Origin: DATJFH01 sp035495815
GTDB taxonomy: Bacteria; Acidobacteriota; Terriglobia; Bryobacterales; Bryobacteraceae
DNA: 45,381 bases
Direction of reading: 5' to 3'
Assembly (NCBI GenBank): GCA_035495815.1
Contig: DATJFH010000018.1
Coordinates: 1 to 45,381, forward strand
Positions 9,801 through 16,711 of this stretch are shown here, piece after piece. The notes below the pieces were generated by a model that searched no databases, had not been told where the DNA came from, and worked only from the letters and a program-made list of their open reading frames with translations. Within the stretch, counting starts at the first letter, position 1. Every line of letters begins with the position of its first letter. The translations under genes were made by a program, and so were the position numbers.

Positions 9801-10070
9801 GTCTTCCGGTCGAACGCGGTGGGCACCTTTGGCAGCGGCCGCAGGGCGCAGTTGCGCGGGCCCGGCGCCTGGAACCTGGACTACTCTCTCTTCAAGTCTT
9901 TCGACCTGATCGAACGGCTGAGACTACAGCTTCGGGGAGAATTTTTCAACGTCTTCAATCACGCCAATCTCGGCTCTCCCGGGACTACGGTGAACAGCAC
10001 CACCTTCGGAGTCATCAGCGGCGCCAGCAGCCCGCGCATCGTACAAGTTGCGATGAAGCTTATTTTCTGA
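6861..10070 (+). CDS. TonB-dependent receptor 1 with carboxypeptidase-regulatory-like domain
   Basis: A 1069-residue outer-membrane receptor of the Oar-like type that is abundant in acidobacteria. The signal peptide spans about 1-18 (MKRFVLIMLLFGTLIRAQ). A carboxypeptidase-regulatory-like beta-sandwich follows at about 20-105 (GTISGAVQDATGAVVPGA). The plug contains DLPLNGRN (residues 138-145) and NPDAVQEF, then comes a long barrel ending in VQVAMKLIF with a terminal Phe, as expected for BAM-dependent folding. Such receptors import large ligands, often glycans or peptides, using TonB energy; the ligand here is unknown. The ATG at 6861 follows TGAGGG and fits the signal peptide better than the ATG at 6828, which lies inside the -10 box. 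A Tat-type Gfo/Idh/MocA gene follows after 17 bp. It is a close paralog of receptor 2. Confidence 0.93.
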   Translation: MKRFVLIMLLFGTLIRAQTSGTISGAVQDATGAVVPGATITATQIATNQSRSATADSAGQYVLPLLPLGEYRVRVEKDGFAPFVQQGITLQANSQVEANVTLQVRASAEQITVSSTASMVQTTSTTLVQVVDSQRVADLPLNGRNVLQLLSINAGVSDRSVPVTVQGTNIGGADLINTVSINGSRGSSTNYLLDNSDNNEAQTSLARPFPNPDAVQEFSIQTSSFDAEYGRGVGGIVNVVTKSGTNAFHGTAFDFLRNYDLNASNFFSGRDAVKRNQFGGTLGGPVRKDQDFFFMSYQGTRNHTATPGALRTAPSAAMRNGDFSEWLLANGTGVIRDRAGNPYPDNIIPRASFDPVSVKLLSLMPTSTASNYQVRFGTPTRIINDDQALVRGDHQFSGGNRISLRYFYLRSEDTPTILPNNVLYATDGVTGSQHSFTLNHTYSFSPKWLNNLTASLTTSQPARLTAAQPNISLQNLGARVRNAVDVNLIDVSINGWSGVTLGNYGLNFSRSIHLINTTSYATGRHNLRFGGEMRVYRTGFTSYFQTGGANTFNGLLLSVPGRQNTGNSYAEFLLGTMSSFRQTSVSRLHADQELPAFFVQDDFRINTKLTLNLGLRWDPKPGFDEGLGQHTTFVQGRQSTAFPNAPPGLLFTGDKGYENRVIPDNWKNFGPRVGVAWQFLPKTVMRAAYGIFYDEYFGLFYNRVIQGPPWIDDASLSGVLQFSNPFGSAPVLEPEAYKAGSNYPFRDFSTYAGPTDRMRAGYIQNWNYVIERELPGSVLLRASYVGSKGTDLVMTKEVNPGIYGPGATAANINQRRPLARIGALALGYSDSNSSYNSMQITVQKRHSKGFSVLGNYTWGRSIDYASFSSVSGNNAGPDPFNLRNARGFSNWDIKHRVSVSGLWEMPRLNRANPVIKAVLGGWQQNGILTLETGIPLTVVSGADNNFDGVTGDYADYLGGDWKIGGDRSKSQQIARWFNTSVFRSNAVGTFGSGRRAQLRGPGAWNLDYSLFKSFDLIERLRLQLRGEFFNVFNHANLGSPGTTVNSTTFGVISGASSPRIVQVAMKLIF

Positions 10071-10087
10071 AACGAACGGAAATCCAA

Positions 10088-11281
10088 ATGAAGAATCGAA
10101 GAGAATTTCTCAACGTCATGACCGCCGCGGGAGTGGCGGCCCAAACCAGGGCGGCGGCGCAAGCCGCTTCCGGCAAGAAGATCCGCATGGCGGTCGTAGG
10201 CGGCGGGTTCGGAAGCAGCTTTCACTGGCACGAACACCCGAACTGCGTCGTCACCGCCGTGACCGACCTCTATGCCGTCCGCCGGAACAAATTGAGAGAT
10301 TCATACAAATGCGACAGCGTGTATGACTCGCTCGAGGACATGTTGAAAAAACGCAACGATCTGGACGCGGTCGCGATTTTTAGCGGCGCACCGTCGCATG
10401 TCAAGCACGTCAAGATGTGCATGGAGCAGGGCCTGCATGTGGTCTCCGCCGTGCCGGCGTGCATGAGCCTGGAAGAGGCCGACCAGCTTCGCACCGTCAA
10501 AGAGAAGACCGGACGCCGGTACATGATGGCGGAGTCGAGTTATTACCGGCAACCCTGCATTTACGCGCGGGATCTTTACAAAAAAGGCGGCTTCGGCGAG
10601 ATCTTCTATACGGAGTGCGAGTACTATCACGATTTCAACTTCGACGAACGGCTCAAGGGCCCTCAATCGCTCTATTACAATCCGGACGGTTCGAACAGCT
10701 GGCGCCAGGGTCTTCCGCCGATGAAGTATCCCACCCACTCGCTTGCTTTCCACATCGGAGTGACCGGGGAGAGGGTGATTTCGGTGTCGTGCCAGGGTCT
10801 GCAGGATCCCGCCAAGATCGCCCGCCTGAAATCGAATCCTTACAAGAATCCGTTCTTTGACGAGTTCGCCCTGATGCGGACCAATAAGGGACACATGATC
10901 CGGCACAACGAGTGCCGGCAGATCGCGGCTGTCGAAAGCGAGCGCGCGCAGTGGTTCGGCGAGAAGGGGACGCTGCTGATGGCGAAGGCGGGAATCCATC
11001 CCGATACCTGGCAGTCGCGCTACGGCAAAGCGGAGCCCGCCAAAATTCCGAACTACTGGATGAGCGAAATGCTGCCTCCGAACATGCGTCATGAGAGCGG
11101 GCACGGCGGCAGCGCCGTGTTTATTTCGGCCGAGTTCATCAATGCCCTCGTCGAGGATCGCGAGCCGTCGGTGAATGTCTACGAAGCTTTGGCGATGACC
11201 GTGCCGGGTATTGTCGCGCACGAGTCGGCGCTCAAAGGCGGTGAGTCGATGAAAGTGCCGGGCTTCGACAAGAAAGCATGA
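10088..11281 (+). CDS. Tat-exported Gfo/Idh/MocA-like protein, paralog 1
   Basis: A 397-residue protein with the Rossmann fold of the Gfo/Idh/MocA family, normally NAD(P)-dependent sugar or polyol dehydrogenases. A Tat-like signal (NRREFLNVM, then Ala-rich) points to the periplasm. The nucleotide-binding loop is VVGGGFG (about 37-42), with Asp60 at the end of the second strand. The usual catalytic EKP motif is replaced by AVP (121-123, in HVVSAVPAC). YMMAESSYYR and YPTHS (the usual place of the second catalytic His) are conserved with its two paralogs in this window. It is the most divergent of the three, with extra residues near FDERLKGPQ. It lies 17 bp after TonB receptor 1, and its stop overlaps the next gene as ATGA, so they are probably co-transcribed. 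It may be a binding or altered-chemistry enzyme. Confidence 0.88.
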   Translation: MKNRREFLNVMTAAGVAAQTRAAAQAASGKKIRMAVVGGGFGSSFHWHEHPNCVVTAVTDLYAVRRNKLRDSYKCDSVYDSLEDMLKKRNDLDAVAIFSGAPSHVKHVKMCMEQGLHVVSAVPACMSLEEADQLRTVKEKTGRRYMMAESSYYRQPCIYARDLYKKGGFGEIFYTECEYYHDFNFDERLKGPQSLYYNPDGSNSWRQGLPPMKYPTHSLAFHIGVTGERVISVSCQGLQDPAKIARLKSNPYKNPFFDEFALMRTNKGHMIRHNECRQIAAVESERAQWFGEKGTLLMAKAGIHPDTWQSRYGKAEPAKIPNYWMSEMLPPNMRHESGHGGSAVFISAEFINALVEDREPSVNVYEALAMTVPGIVAHESALKGGESMKVPGFDKKA

Positions 11282-12171
11282 ACGGAATTACCCGCCGCCG
11301 CAGCCTGACCGCCGCCCTCGCGTTCCCGTTGGCGGGGATGCGCCTGTCGGCGGCTCCGGCCGTGATTCGGGTGAACCCTACCGAAGACCATCGTGTCTTC
11401 CTCTTTCATGATGGATATCAGGCGGAATGGCAGATCCGGCTGCCCGAAGTGGTTTCCGCCCGCGAAGGTACCTTCATGACTTCCGCCCGGCCCGCGATGA
11501 AATGGCGCGAGTACGAGGATGGAACGATCGGCGCGGACTGGCGCCCGGACGAAGCCTACTCTCGAGAAGCGCACGAGAAGATGGGACGCCGTCTGACGAT
11601 GATTCAGGGGCTCGAGATCTCGCCCCGGCTCCGGCTCGGGCCGGACCGGATCGATCTGTCGCTGCGGTTGAAGAACGTGTCCGGCCGGCCTTTCCACAGT
11701 GTCTCCGCGGACGGCGGATGCCTCCAGCACCGCACCGGGCGATTCTTCGATCAGGATTTGAAAACTTCATACATGCTGACCGCCGCCGGCCTGACGCCGT
11801 TGAGCCGGACCGGGCGGTCGATCGGCATTCGCTGCAAGTATTTCTTCAATCCCGCCTGGTATGAGATGGCCGACGTCAAGGCCTACGAGTTCTTCTGGGG
11901 CCGCAGCGAAACTCGTCCCGCTGGCGCGCTCATCGTCGCCGAAGCCCGCGAGGGTCCCGGGGCGATCGGCATCGCCTGGGATCGCTGCGTAGGCGTTCGC
12001 CAGAATTCCGACCCGTCTCACCGCTGCATGCACTCCTCGCCGTACTTCGGCGAGATTCAACCCGGGCAAACGGTCTCGGCGCGCGGAGCGATTTTCTTTG
12101 ACGATACCGCCCGCAGGATCGCCGGCCGCTTTCGCCGCGAAAACTTCAAGCCTTATACCGGCCTGCCCTAA
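11278..12171 (+). CDS. Secreted protein of unknown function, Tat-type signal
   Basis: 297 residues. The N-terminus TRRRSLTAALAFPLAG...LSAAPA looks like a twin-arginine signal peptide with a cleavage site near residue 28. The mature part is beta-rich, with patterns such as LRLGPDRIDLSLRLKNVSG and a Cys/His-rich stretch (CVGVRQNSDPSHRCMHSSPYFGEI), suggesting a jellyroll or sandwich domain. It resembles carbohydrate-active or binding folds only in general character, and no family is recognised. Its start overlaps the stop of the Gfo/Idh/MocA gene by 4 bp (ATGA), so translation is probably coupled and a shared substrate is plausible. Confidence 0.75.
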   Translation: MNGITRRRSLTAALAFPLAGMRLSAAPAVIRVNPTEDHRVFLFHDGYQAEWQIRLPEVVSAREGTFMTSARPAMKWREYEDGTIGADWRPDEAYSREAHEKMGRRLTMIQGLEISPRLRLGPDRIDLSLRLKNVSGRPFHSVSADGGCLQHRTGRFFDQDLKTSYMLTAAGLTPLSRTGRSIGIRCKYFFNPAWYEMADVKAYEFFWGRSETRPAGALIVAEAREGPGAIGIAWDRCVGVRQNSDPSHRCMHSSPYFGEIQPGQTVSARGAIFFDDTARRIAGRFRRENFKPYTGLP

Positions 12172-12198
12172 CCCACCCGGCGGGGTCGGAAGAAAACG

Positions 12199-12212
12199 TA
12201 TGATGTTTTAAG
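12199..12212 (+). promoter_or_regulatory. 14-bp element TATGATGTTTTAAG (copy 1)
   Basis: It contains a TATGAT -10-like hexamer, but no matching -35 is present 16-19 bp upstream. If it is a promoter, the transcript would start about 6 nt before the ATG at 12218 and be nearly leaderless. An identical 14-mer lies at 18796-18809. Confidence 0.45.
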
Positions 12213-12217
12213 AAGGT

Positions 12218-15200
12218 ATGCCGCCGATCCGGATTTTCTTCCCCATCCTGCTCTTGTCTGCCGGCGCTGCTTTACACGCCGCGCCGGCCGTCGATTTCAA
12301 TCAGGACGTCCGCCCGATTCTCTCCGACAAATGCTTCACGTGTCATGGTCCGGACGCCGCGTCGAAGAAGGTCCCCTTCCGGTTGGACAGCGAAGCGGCG
12401 GCCCGCCCGGCGCTGGTGGGCGGCGCGGACGGGAGCAAACTGATCCGTAGAATCACCTCGGCCAGCCCCGCCGCGCGCATGCCTCCGGCCTCCTCGGGGC
12501 TGCAGTTGACCGGGCGTGAAATCGACACGCTGCGCGCCTGGGTCGCCGACGGCGCCAGGTGGGAAAAGCACTGGTCGTTCGTGCCGCCGCGCAGACCTCC
12601 CCTGCCGGACGTGGCCGGCAAGCGCTGGCCGCGCAACCCGGTCGACTCGTTCATCCTTTCCCGGCTGGAACGTGAAGGACTGAAACCCTCGCCCGAGGCG
12701 GGCAAAGAGACCCTGTTGCGGCGTGTAAGTCTCGATCTCACGGGGCTGCCGCCTTCCCCGGCGGAAATGGACGCCTTTCTCTCGGACAGTTCGGCCAAAG
12801 CGTACGAAAAGGCGGTTGACCGGCTGCTCGATTCTCCCCGCTACGGGGAACGGATGGCCGAACGCTGGCTGGACGCGGCGCGCTACGCCGATACCAACGG
12901 CTACCAGTACGATCCGGAGCGGATCATGTGGCGCTGGCGGGACTGGGTGATCGACGCCTTCAATCGCAATCAGCCTTTCGACCGGTTCTCGCTGGAACAG
13001 ATTGCCGGCGACATGCTGCCCGGTTCGACCATGGAGCAGAAGATCGCCACCGGCTTTAATCGCAACCATCGCAGCAATTCGGAGGACGGCATCGTGGCCG
13101 AGGAGTACGCGGTGGAGTACGTAGTCGATCGGGTAGAGACCACGTCCACCGTTTTCCTGGGCCTCACGCTCGGCTGCGCGCGCTGCCACAACCATAAGTA
13201 CGATCCGTTCACGCAGAAAGAGTTCTACCAGCTGTTCGCTTACTTCAACAACGTGCCCGAACTGGGACGCGCGATGAAGAACGACAACTCCCCGCCGTTG
13301 ATACCCGCGCCCACCGCCGCGCAGCAGGCAGAGCTGAGAAAATTCGAGGACCGCATTCGCGCCAGGGAAGCGTTCCTCGAAAAGAACGGCCGCGCCATCG
13401 CTGAGGCGCAGGCAGCCGCCGAGACCGAAATCGCGAAGTCCGGGTCCGGACACTGGGCGCCCGCCACGGGGCTGGAGTATTCGTTTCCGGCGGCCGAATC
13501 GGGAGAGACCAGGCCCGGCCGGGTGAGCATGGCGGGAGTCTTCGACGGCAGCCGGGTCGTCGACGCGGGTCTGCGCGCCCAGTTCGAAATCGGCGACGCC
13601 TTCAGCGTGGCGGCCTGGATTTACGCGGACTCCACTCCCGACGGCAGCCTGCTTTCCGTCATGAACGAGGGGCCGAAGGGAAAAGGATACGGCATCCATC
13701 TGAATCAGGGTCGGGTGCACGTGAACCTGACGACGGTCTGGGAATCCGACGCCATAAGGATGGAGAGCGAGCAGGCGCTTGCCGCCGGCCGCTGGTATCA
13801 CGTCACCGTGGCTTACAACGGCTCGCGGCGCGCCGAAGGGATGCGTGTGTACGTGGACGGACGCCGGGTGGCGATGCGCGTCGAGAGCGACAATCTCTGC
13901 CGCATGTACAACAACAATACCCGGTTCCACGCGCCCCTGCGGATTGCCGGCGGATGGGGACCGTCGCGGCGATTCCGCGGCCTGATCGACGATCTGCGCG
14001 TCTACAGGCGCGCGCTGGCGGAAGACGAGATCGAAGCCCTCTCGGTCGGGAAAACCGCGGCCGCCATTGCGCGCGCGCCGGTGGCGGAACGGAGCCGTGC
14101 AGAGCAGTCCGCGCTGCGCTGGTATTGGCTCGAGAACGCGGCCGCCCCGGAGTTCCGGCAGGGCTGGACCGGTCTGCTGGCGCTGCGCTGGGAGAAGGAG
14201 CTGTTCGAGCGCACCTTTCCGACCGTGATGGTGATGGCCGAGAGCCCCACGCCTAAAGAGACGCATCTGCTCATCCGCGGCGCGTACGACAATCCGGGCG
14301 AGAAAGTCCAACCGGGCGTGCCGGCCGCGCTCCCCGCTTTGCCCGCCCGAGCGCCCAACAACCGGCTGGGCTTCGCAAAGTGGCTCATCGATCCCGGCAA
14401 TCCGCTGCTGGCGCGGGTTACGGTAAACCGGTTCTGGCAGATGTATTTCGGAACCGGGCTGGTGAAGACCGTCGAGGATTTCGGCGTGCAGGGCGAGTGG
14501 CCGTCCCATCCCGAACTGCTCGACTGGCTGGCGACGGAGTTCATCCGTACGGGCTGGAACGTGAAGGCGATGCAGAAGCTGATCGTGACGAGCGCCGCCT
14601 ACCGGCAGTCGTCCAAGGCCGCGCCGGAGCTGAGGCAGCGCGATCCGGACAACCGCCTGCTGGCGCGCGGTCCCCGCTTACGGCTGCCCGCGGAGACCAT
14701 CCGGGATCAGGCCCTCTACGCGGCGGGGCTGCTGAAGGAGAAGACAGGCGGGCCTTCCGTCAAGCCCTACCAGCCGACCGGCCTGTGGAAGGAACTCACG
14801 ATGGGTGGGCTCGATTACGTCCAGGACAAAGGCGAGGATCTGTACCGCCGCAGCCTTTATATCTATCGGAAACGCACCGTGTCTCCCCCGATCATGGCCA
14901 ACTTCGACGCCTCCGGACGGGAAAGTTGCGAGGTGCGGGAGACCCGCACGAACACGCCGCTGCAGGCCCTGAATCTGATGAATGACGTAACCTTCGTCGA
15001 GGCGGCCCGGTTTCTGGGGCAGCGCATGCTCCGCGAGGGCGGCGCCGATCCCGTCGCGCGGCTGCGGTACGGCTTCCGGCTGGTCACCGGGCGCGCCCCG
15101 TCCGATCAGGAGCGGGAAGTCCTGCTGGGCAGCCTGCGCTTTCATCTCGACCATTTTTCGGATAAGCCGCAAGAGGCCCATGCCCTGCTCAGCCAGGGCG

Positions 15201-15301
15201 AGTCGCGCTGCGATCCTGCTCTCGACGAGAAGGAGCTGGCGGCATACGCGTCGGTGGGCAGCCTGCTGTTGAATCTGGACGAGACCATCACGAAGGAATG
15301 A
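12218..15301 (+). CDS. Cytochrome c-containing PSD1 protein (PSCyt1-DUF1549-LamG-DUF1553)
   Basis: A 1027-residue exported protein of the planctomycete-type cytochrome group. The Sec signal is about 1-22 (ending LHAAPA). The PSCyt1 domain has a heme-c motif CFTCH (39-43) and ends around residue 110. DUF1549 (PSCyt2, about 130-345) carries a second motif, CARCHNHKYDP. A LamG/concanavalin-like domain is inserted at about 430-610 (FSVAAWIYADS, VTVAYNGS, MRVYVDGRRV). DUF1553 (PSD1) runs from about 690 to the end, including LARVTVNRFWQMYFGTGLV. Known members are predicted periplasmic or surface proteins of unproven function, often paired with DUF1501 proteins. This one has no DUF1501 partner beside it and instead follows the receptor 1 cluster by 46 bp. 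The signal peptide supports the start. Confidence 0.93.
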   Translation: MPPIRIFFPILLLSAGAALHAAPAVDFNQDVRPILSDKCFTCHGPDAASKKVPFRLDSEAAARPALVGGADGSKLIRRITSASPAARMPPASSGLQLTGREIDTLRAWVADGARWEKHWSFVPPRRPPLPDVAGKRWPRNPVDSFILSRLEREGLKPSPEAGKETLLRRVSLDLTGLPPSPAEMDAFLSDSSAKAYEKAVDRLLDSPRYGERMAERWLDAARYADTNGYQYDPERIMWRWRDWVIDAFNRNQPFDRFSLEQIAGDMLPGSTMEQKIATGFNRNHRSNSEDGIVAEEYAVEYVVDRVETTSTVFLGLTLGCARCHNHKYDPFTQKEFYQLFAYFNNVPELGRAMKNDNSPPLIPAPTAAQQAELRKFEDRIRAREAFLEKNGRAIAEAQAAAETEIAKSGSGHWAPATGLEYSFPAAESGETRPGRVSMAGVFDGSRVVDAGLRAQFEIGDAFSVAAWIYADSTPDGSLLSVMNEGPKGKGYGIHLNQGRVHVNLTTVWESDAIRMESEQALAAGRWYHVTVAYNGSRRAEGMRVYVDGRRVAMRVESDNLCRMYNNNTRFHAPLRIAGGWGPSRRFRGLIDDLRVYRRALAEDEIEALSVGKTAAAIARAPVAERSRAEQSALRWYWLENAAAPEFRQGWTGLLALRWEKELFERTFPTVMVMAESPTPKETHLLIRGAYDNPGEKVQPGVPAALPALPARAPNNRLGFAKWLIDPGNPLLARVTVNRFWQMYFGTGLVKTVEDFGVQGEWPSHPELLDWLATEFIRTGWNVKAMQKLIVTSAAYRQSSKAAPELRQRDPDNRLLARGPRLRLPAETIRDQALYAAGLLKEKTGGPSVKPYQPTGLWKELTMGGLDYVQDKGEDLYRRSLYIYRKRTVSPPIMANFDASGRESCEVRETRTNTPLQALNLMNDVTFVEAARFLGQRMLREGGADPVARLRYGFRLVTGRAPSDQEREVLLGSLRFHLDHFSDKPQEAHALLSQGESRCDPALDEKELAAYASVGSLLLNLDETITKE

Positions 15302-15315
15302 GCGGCGGCGCCGCT
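15301..15315. terminator. Perfect inverted repeat between convergent genes
   Basis: AGCGGCG and CGCCGCT flank a single G, so RNA from either strand can form a 6-bp stem with a 3-nt loop. It fills exactly the 14 bp between the stop of the PSD1 gene and the stop of the convergent ceramidase-like gene. It has no T-tract, so it may be a bidirectional 3'-end structure rather than a classical terminator. Confidence 0.4.
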
Positions 15316-16704
15316 TCACCCGGCCAGTTCGCGCAGCATCCGGATGCCTTCCTCGACTACCATCTCCGCCGCGTCCGGCGAGTATAACGCCACCGAAACT
15401 TCGTAGCCCCCTTCGTCGAACGCGCTGCGCACCGGCAGATATCCGAAGTTGCCGTTGGAGTAGCCGGAAAACAGGGTGTGCGGGAACGGCGAGCCCGCCA
15501 CGATCTGCTGTCCGATCTCGATGAACGGCTCGTCCTGTATCGAAAGAAACGCGACCGGGCCCACTCTGATGCCCTGCATCTGCCGCTCGATGTGAGTTTG
15601 TCCCTGAATCAGTCGCGCCCTTTGCGCGCGCATGCCGGCGCGGGTGGCGCGAGCGGTGGCGGAGCGGATGGCGGCTGGATCGCCCTGCTGCCGCGCCTCC
15701 CGCAGGGCTTCGCGCAGCCGGTCGGCTTCCCGGTCGAGCAAATCAGCGTCGGGAAAGCGGTTGGCCGGCAGGCGCAGCATCCGGCTCCTGATCCGCAGCA
15801 CGGGCTCGGGCTGTTCGACAGGCTCCTCCTCGTAGAGCGCAATGTCGGCGCCGGATTCCATCACCCCGGTCAGCCGCTCCTGCTTCGGTACCGTTTCGAG
15901 GCTCAACGCGACCTTGGAAGCTTCAAGGCCCAGGATGCGGCCAAGCCGCCGGTAGACCGGGCGATCGCCGGTGAAGCCTCGCACCGGGCCCGTCGAGCCG
16001 GTTGCGCCCTGGAGAAACAGGCACGTTCCGCCCATCTGCTGTTCGACAACCTGACGCGCCATGCCGGGGTAATCCGGCGTGAACCACTGGTTGTCCCAAG
16101 CCATGATGGTGGGATGGCACGCGTAGTGGACGATGGTGGCCAGCGGGTTCTCGTCCAAATCGTCAAAGCGCACGACACGAACCGTGCGGTCCACCGGGCC
16201 GTCCCAGTTGCGCCCCACCACGAGCCGCCCGTCCGGCATTCTCAGGCGCCGGTTGACATTGATCGCGCAGCTTCCCGCGCCCGCCGCGACCCGCGCCGGC
16301 TGCAGATTGTTCATCGCCTGCCAGGCCGCGCCGGCCACGCGGAGCGGCAGCGTCTCCAGATACTGCGTGGCCATTTCGAGACCCTGGGAGATCACTTCGA
16401 GCCGCTGGGTCTTCGGGCCGGAATGGGTATGGGTGGCGGCGATGCGAATGTGGTCGCGCGGCACGGAAGTCAGCGTTGTGACTGCATCGAGCAGCTTCGC
16501 GCTCCACTCCGCGTTGAATCCGATGGCGTCGACATCGATGATGAGAGCGGTCTGACGGGAATCGGTGATCGCCAGGGCGGTGGCCAAAAGGGGCAGATCC
16601 GCGCCCACCCCCCGCTCATGTGTCTGGGCTCCCCAAATCCCCTGCGGCGTCCCCGGCGCCGGAGTGATGTCCGTTCGGCCTGTGCCGATCCGTAGTGTGC
16701 TCAT
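15316..16704 (-). CDS. Neutral/alkaline ceramidase N-terminal domain-like protein, paralog 1
   Basis: A 462-residue protein with the fold of the neutral ceramidase N-terminal domain, zinc amidases that cleave the N-acyl bond of ceramides. Zinc-site motifs are present: THTHSGP (91-97), HYACHPT (193-199), an acidic DEPFIEIG segment and YSNGNFGYLP. The stretch that carries the nucleophilic Ser in true ceramidases (GDVSP) reads GSTGP (236-240), so the chemistry may differ. There is no signal peptide, hence it is probably cytoplasmic, unlike secreted ceramidases; the C-terminal Ig-like domain of ceramidases is also absent. AGAGGA precedes the ATG at 16704. It follows the MFS gene by 7 bp in the same operon, so transport and hydrolysis of one compound is plausible. 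Paralog 2 at 32250 aligns without gaps over the first 240 residues. Confidence 0.85.
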   Translation of the reverse strand: MSTLRIGTGRTDITPAPGTPQGIWGAQTHERGVGADLPLLATALAITDSRQTALIIDVDAIGFNAEWSAKLLDAVTTLTSVPRDHIRIAATHTHSGPKTQRLEVISQGLEMATQYLETLPLRVAGAAWQAMNNLQPARVAAGAGSCAINVNRRLRMPDGRLVVGRNWDGPVDRTVRVVRFDDLDENPLATIVHYACHPTIMAWDNQWFTPDYPGMARQVVEQQMGGTCLFLQGATGSTGPVRGFTGDRPVYRRLGRILGLEASKVALSLETVPKQERLTGVMESGADIALYEEEPVEQPEPVLRIRSRMLRLPANRFPDADLLDREADRLREALREARQQGDPAAIRSATARATRAGMRAQRARLIQGQTHIERQMQGIRVGPVAFLSIQDEPFIEIGQQIVAGSPFPHTLFSGYSNGNFGYLPVRSAFDEGGYEVSVALYSPDAAEMVVEEGIRMLRELAG

Positions 16705-16711
16705 AGGTCCT

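Noticed and set aside
12272..14509. 745-codon minus-strand frame opposite the PSD1 cytochrome gene
   Set aside because: Shadow of a well-supported plus-strand gene, rich in Arg/Gly/His with no recognisable fold.
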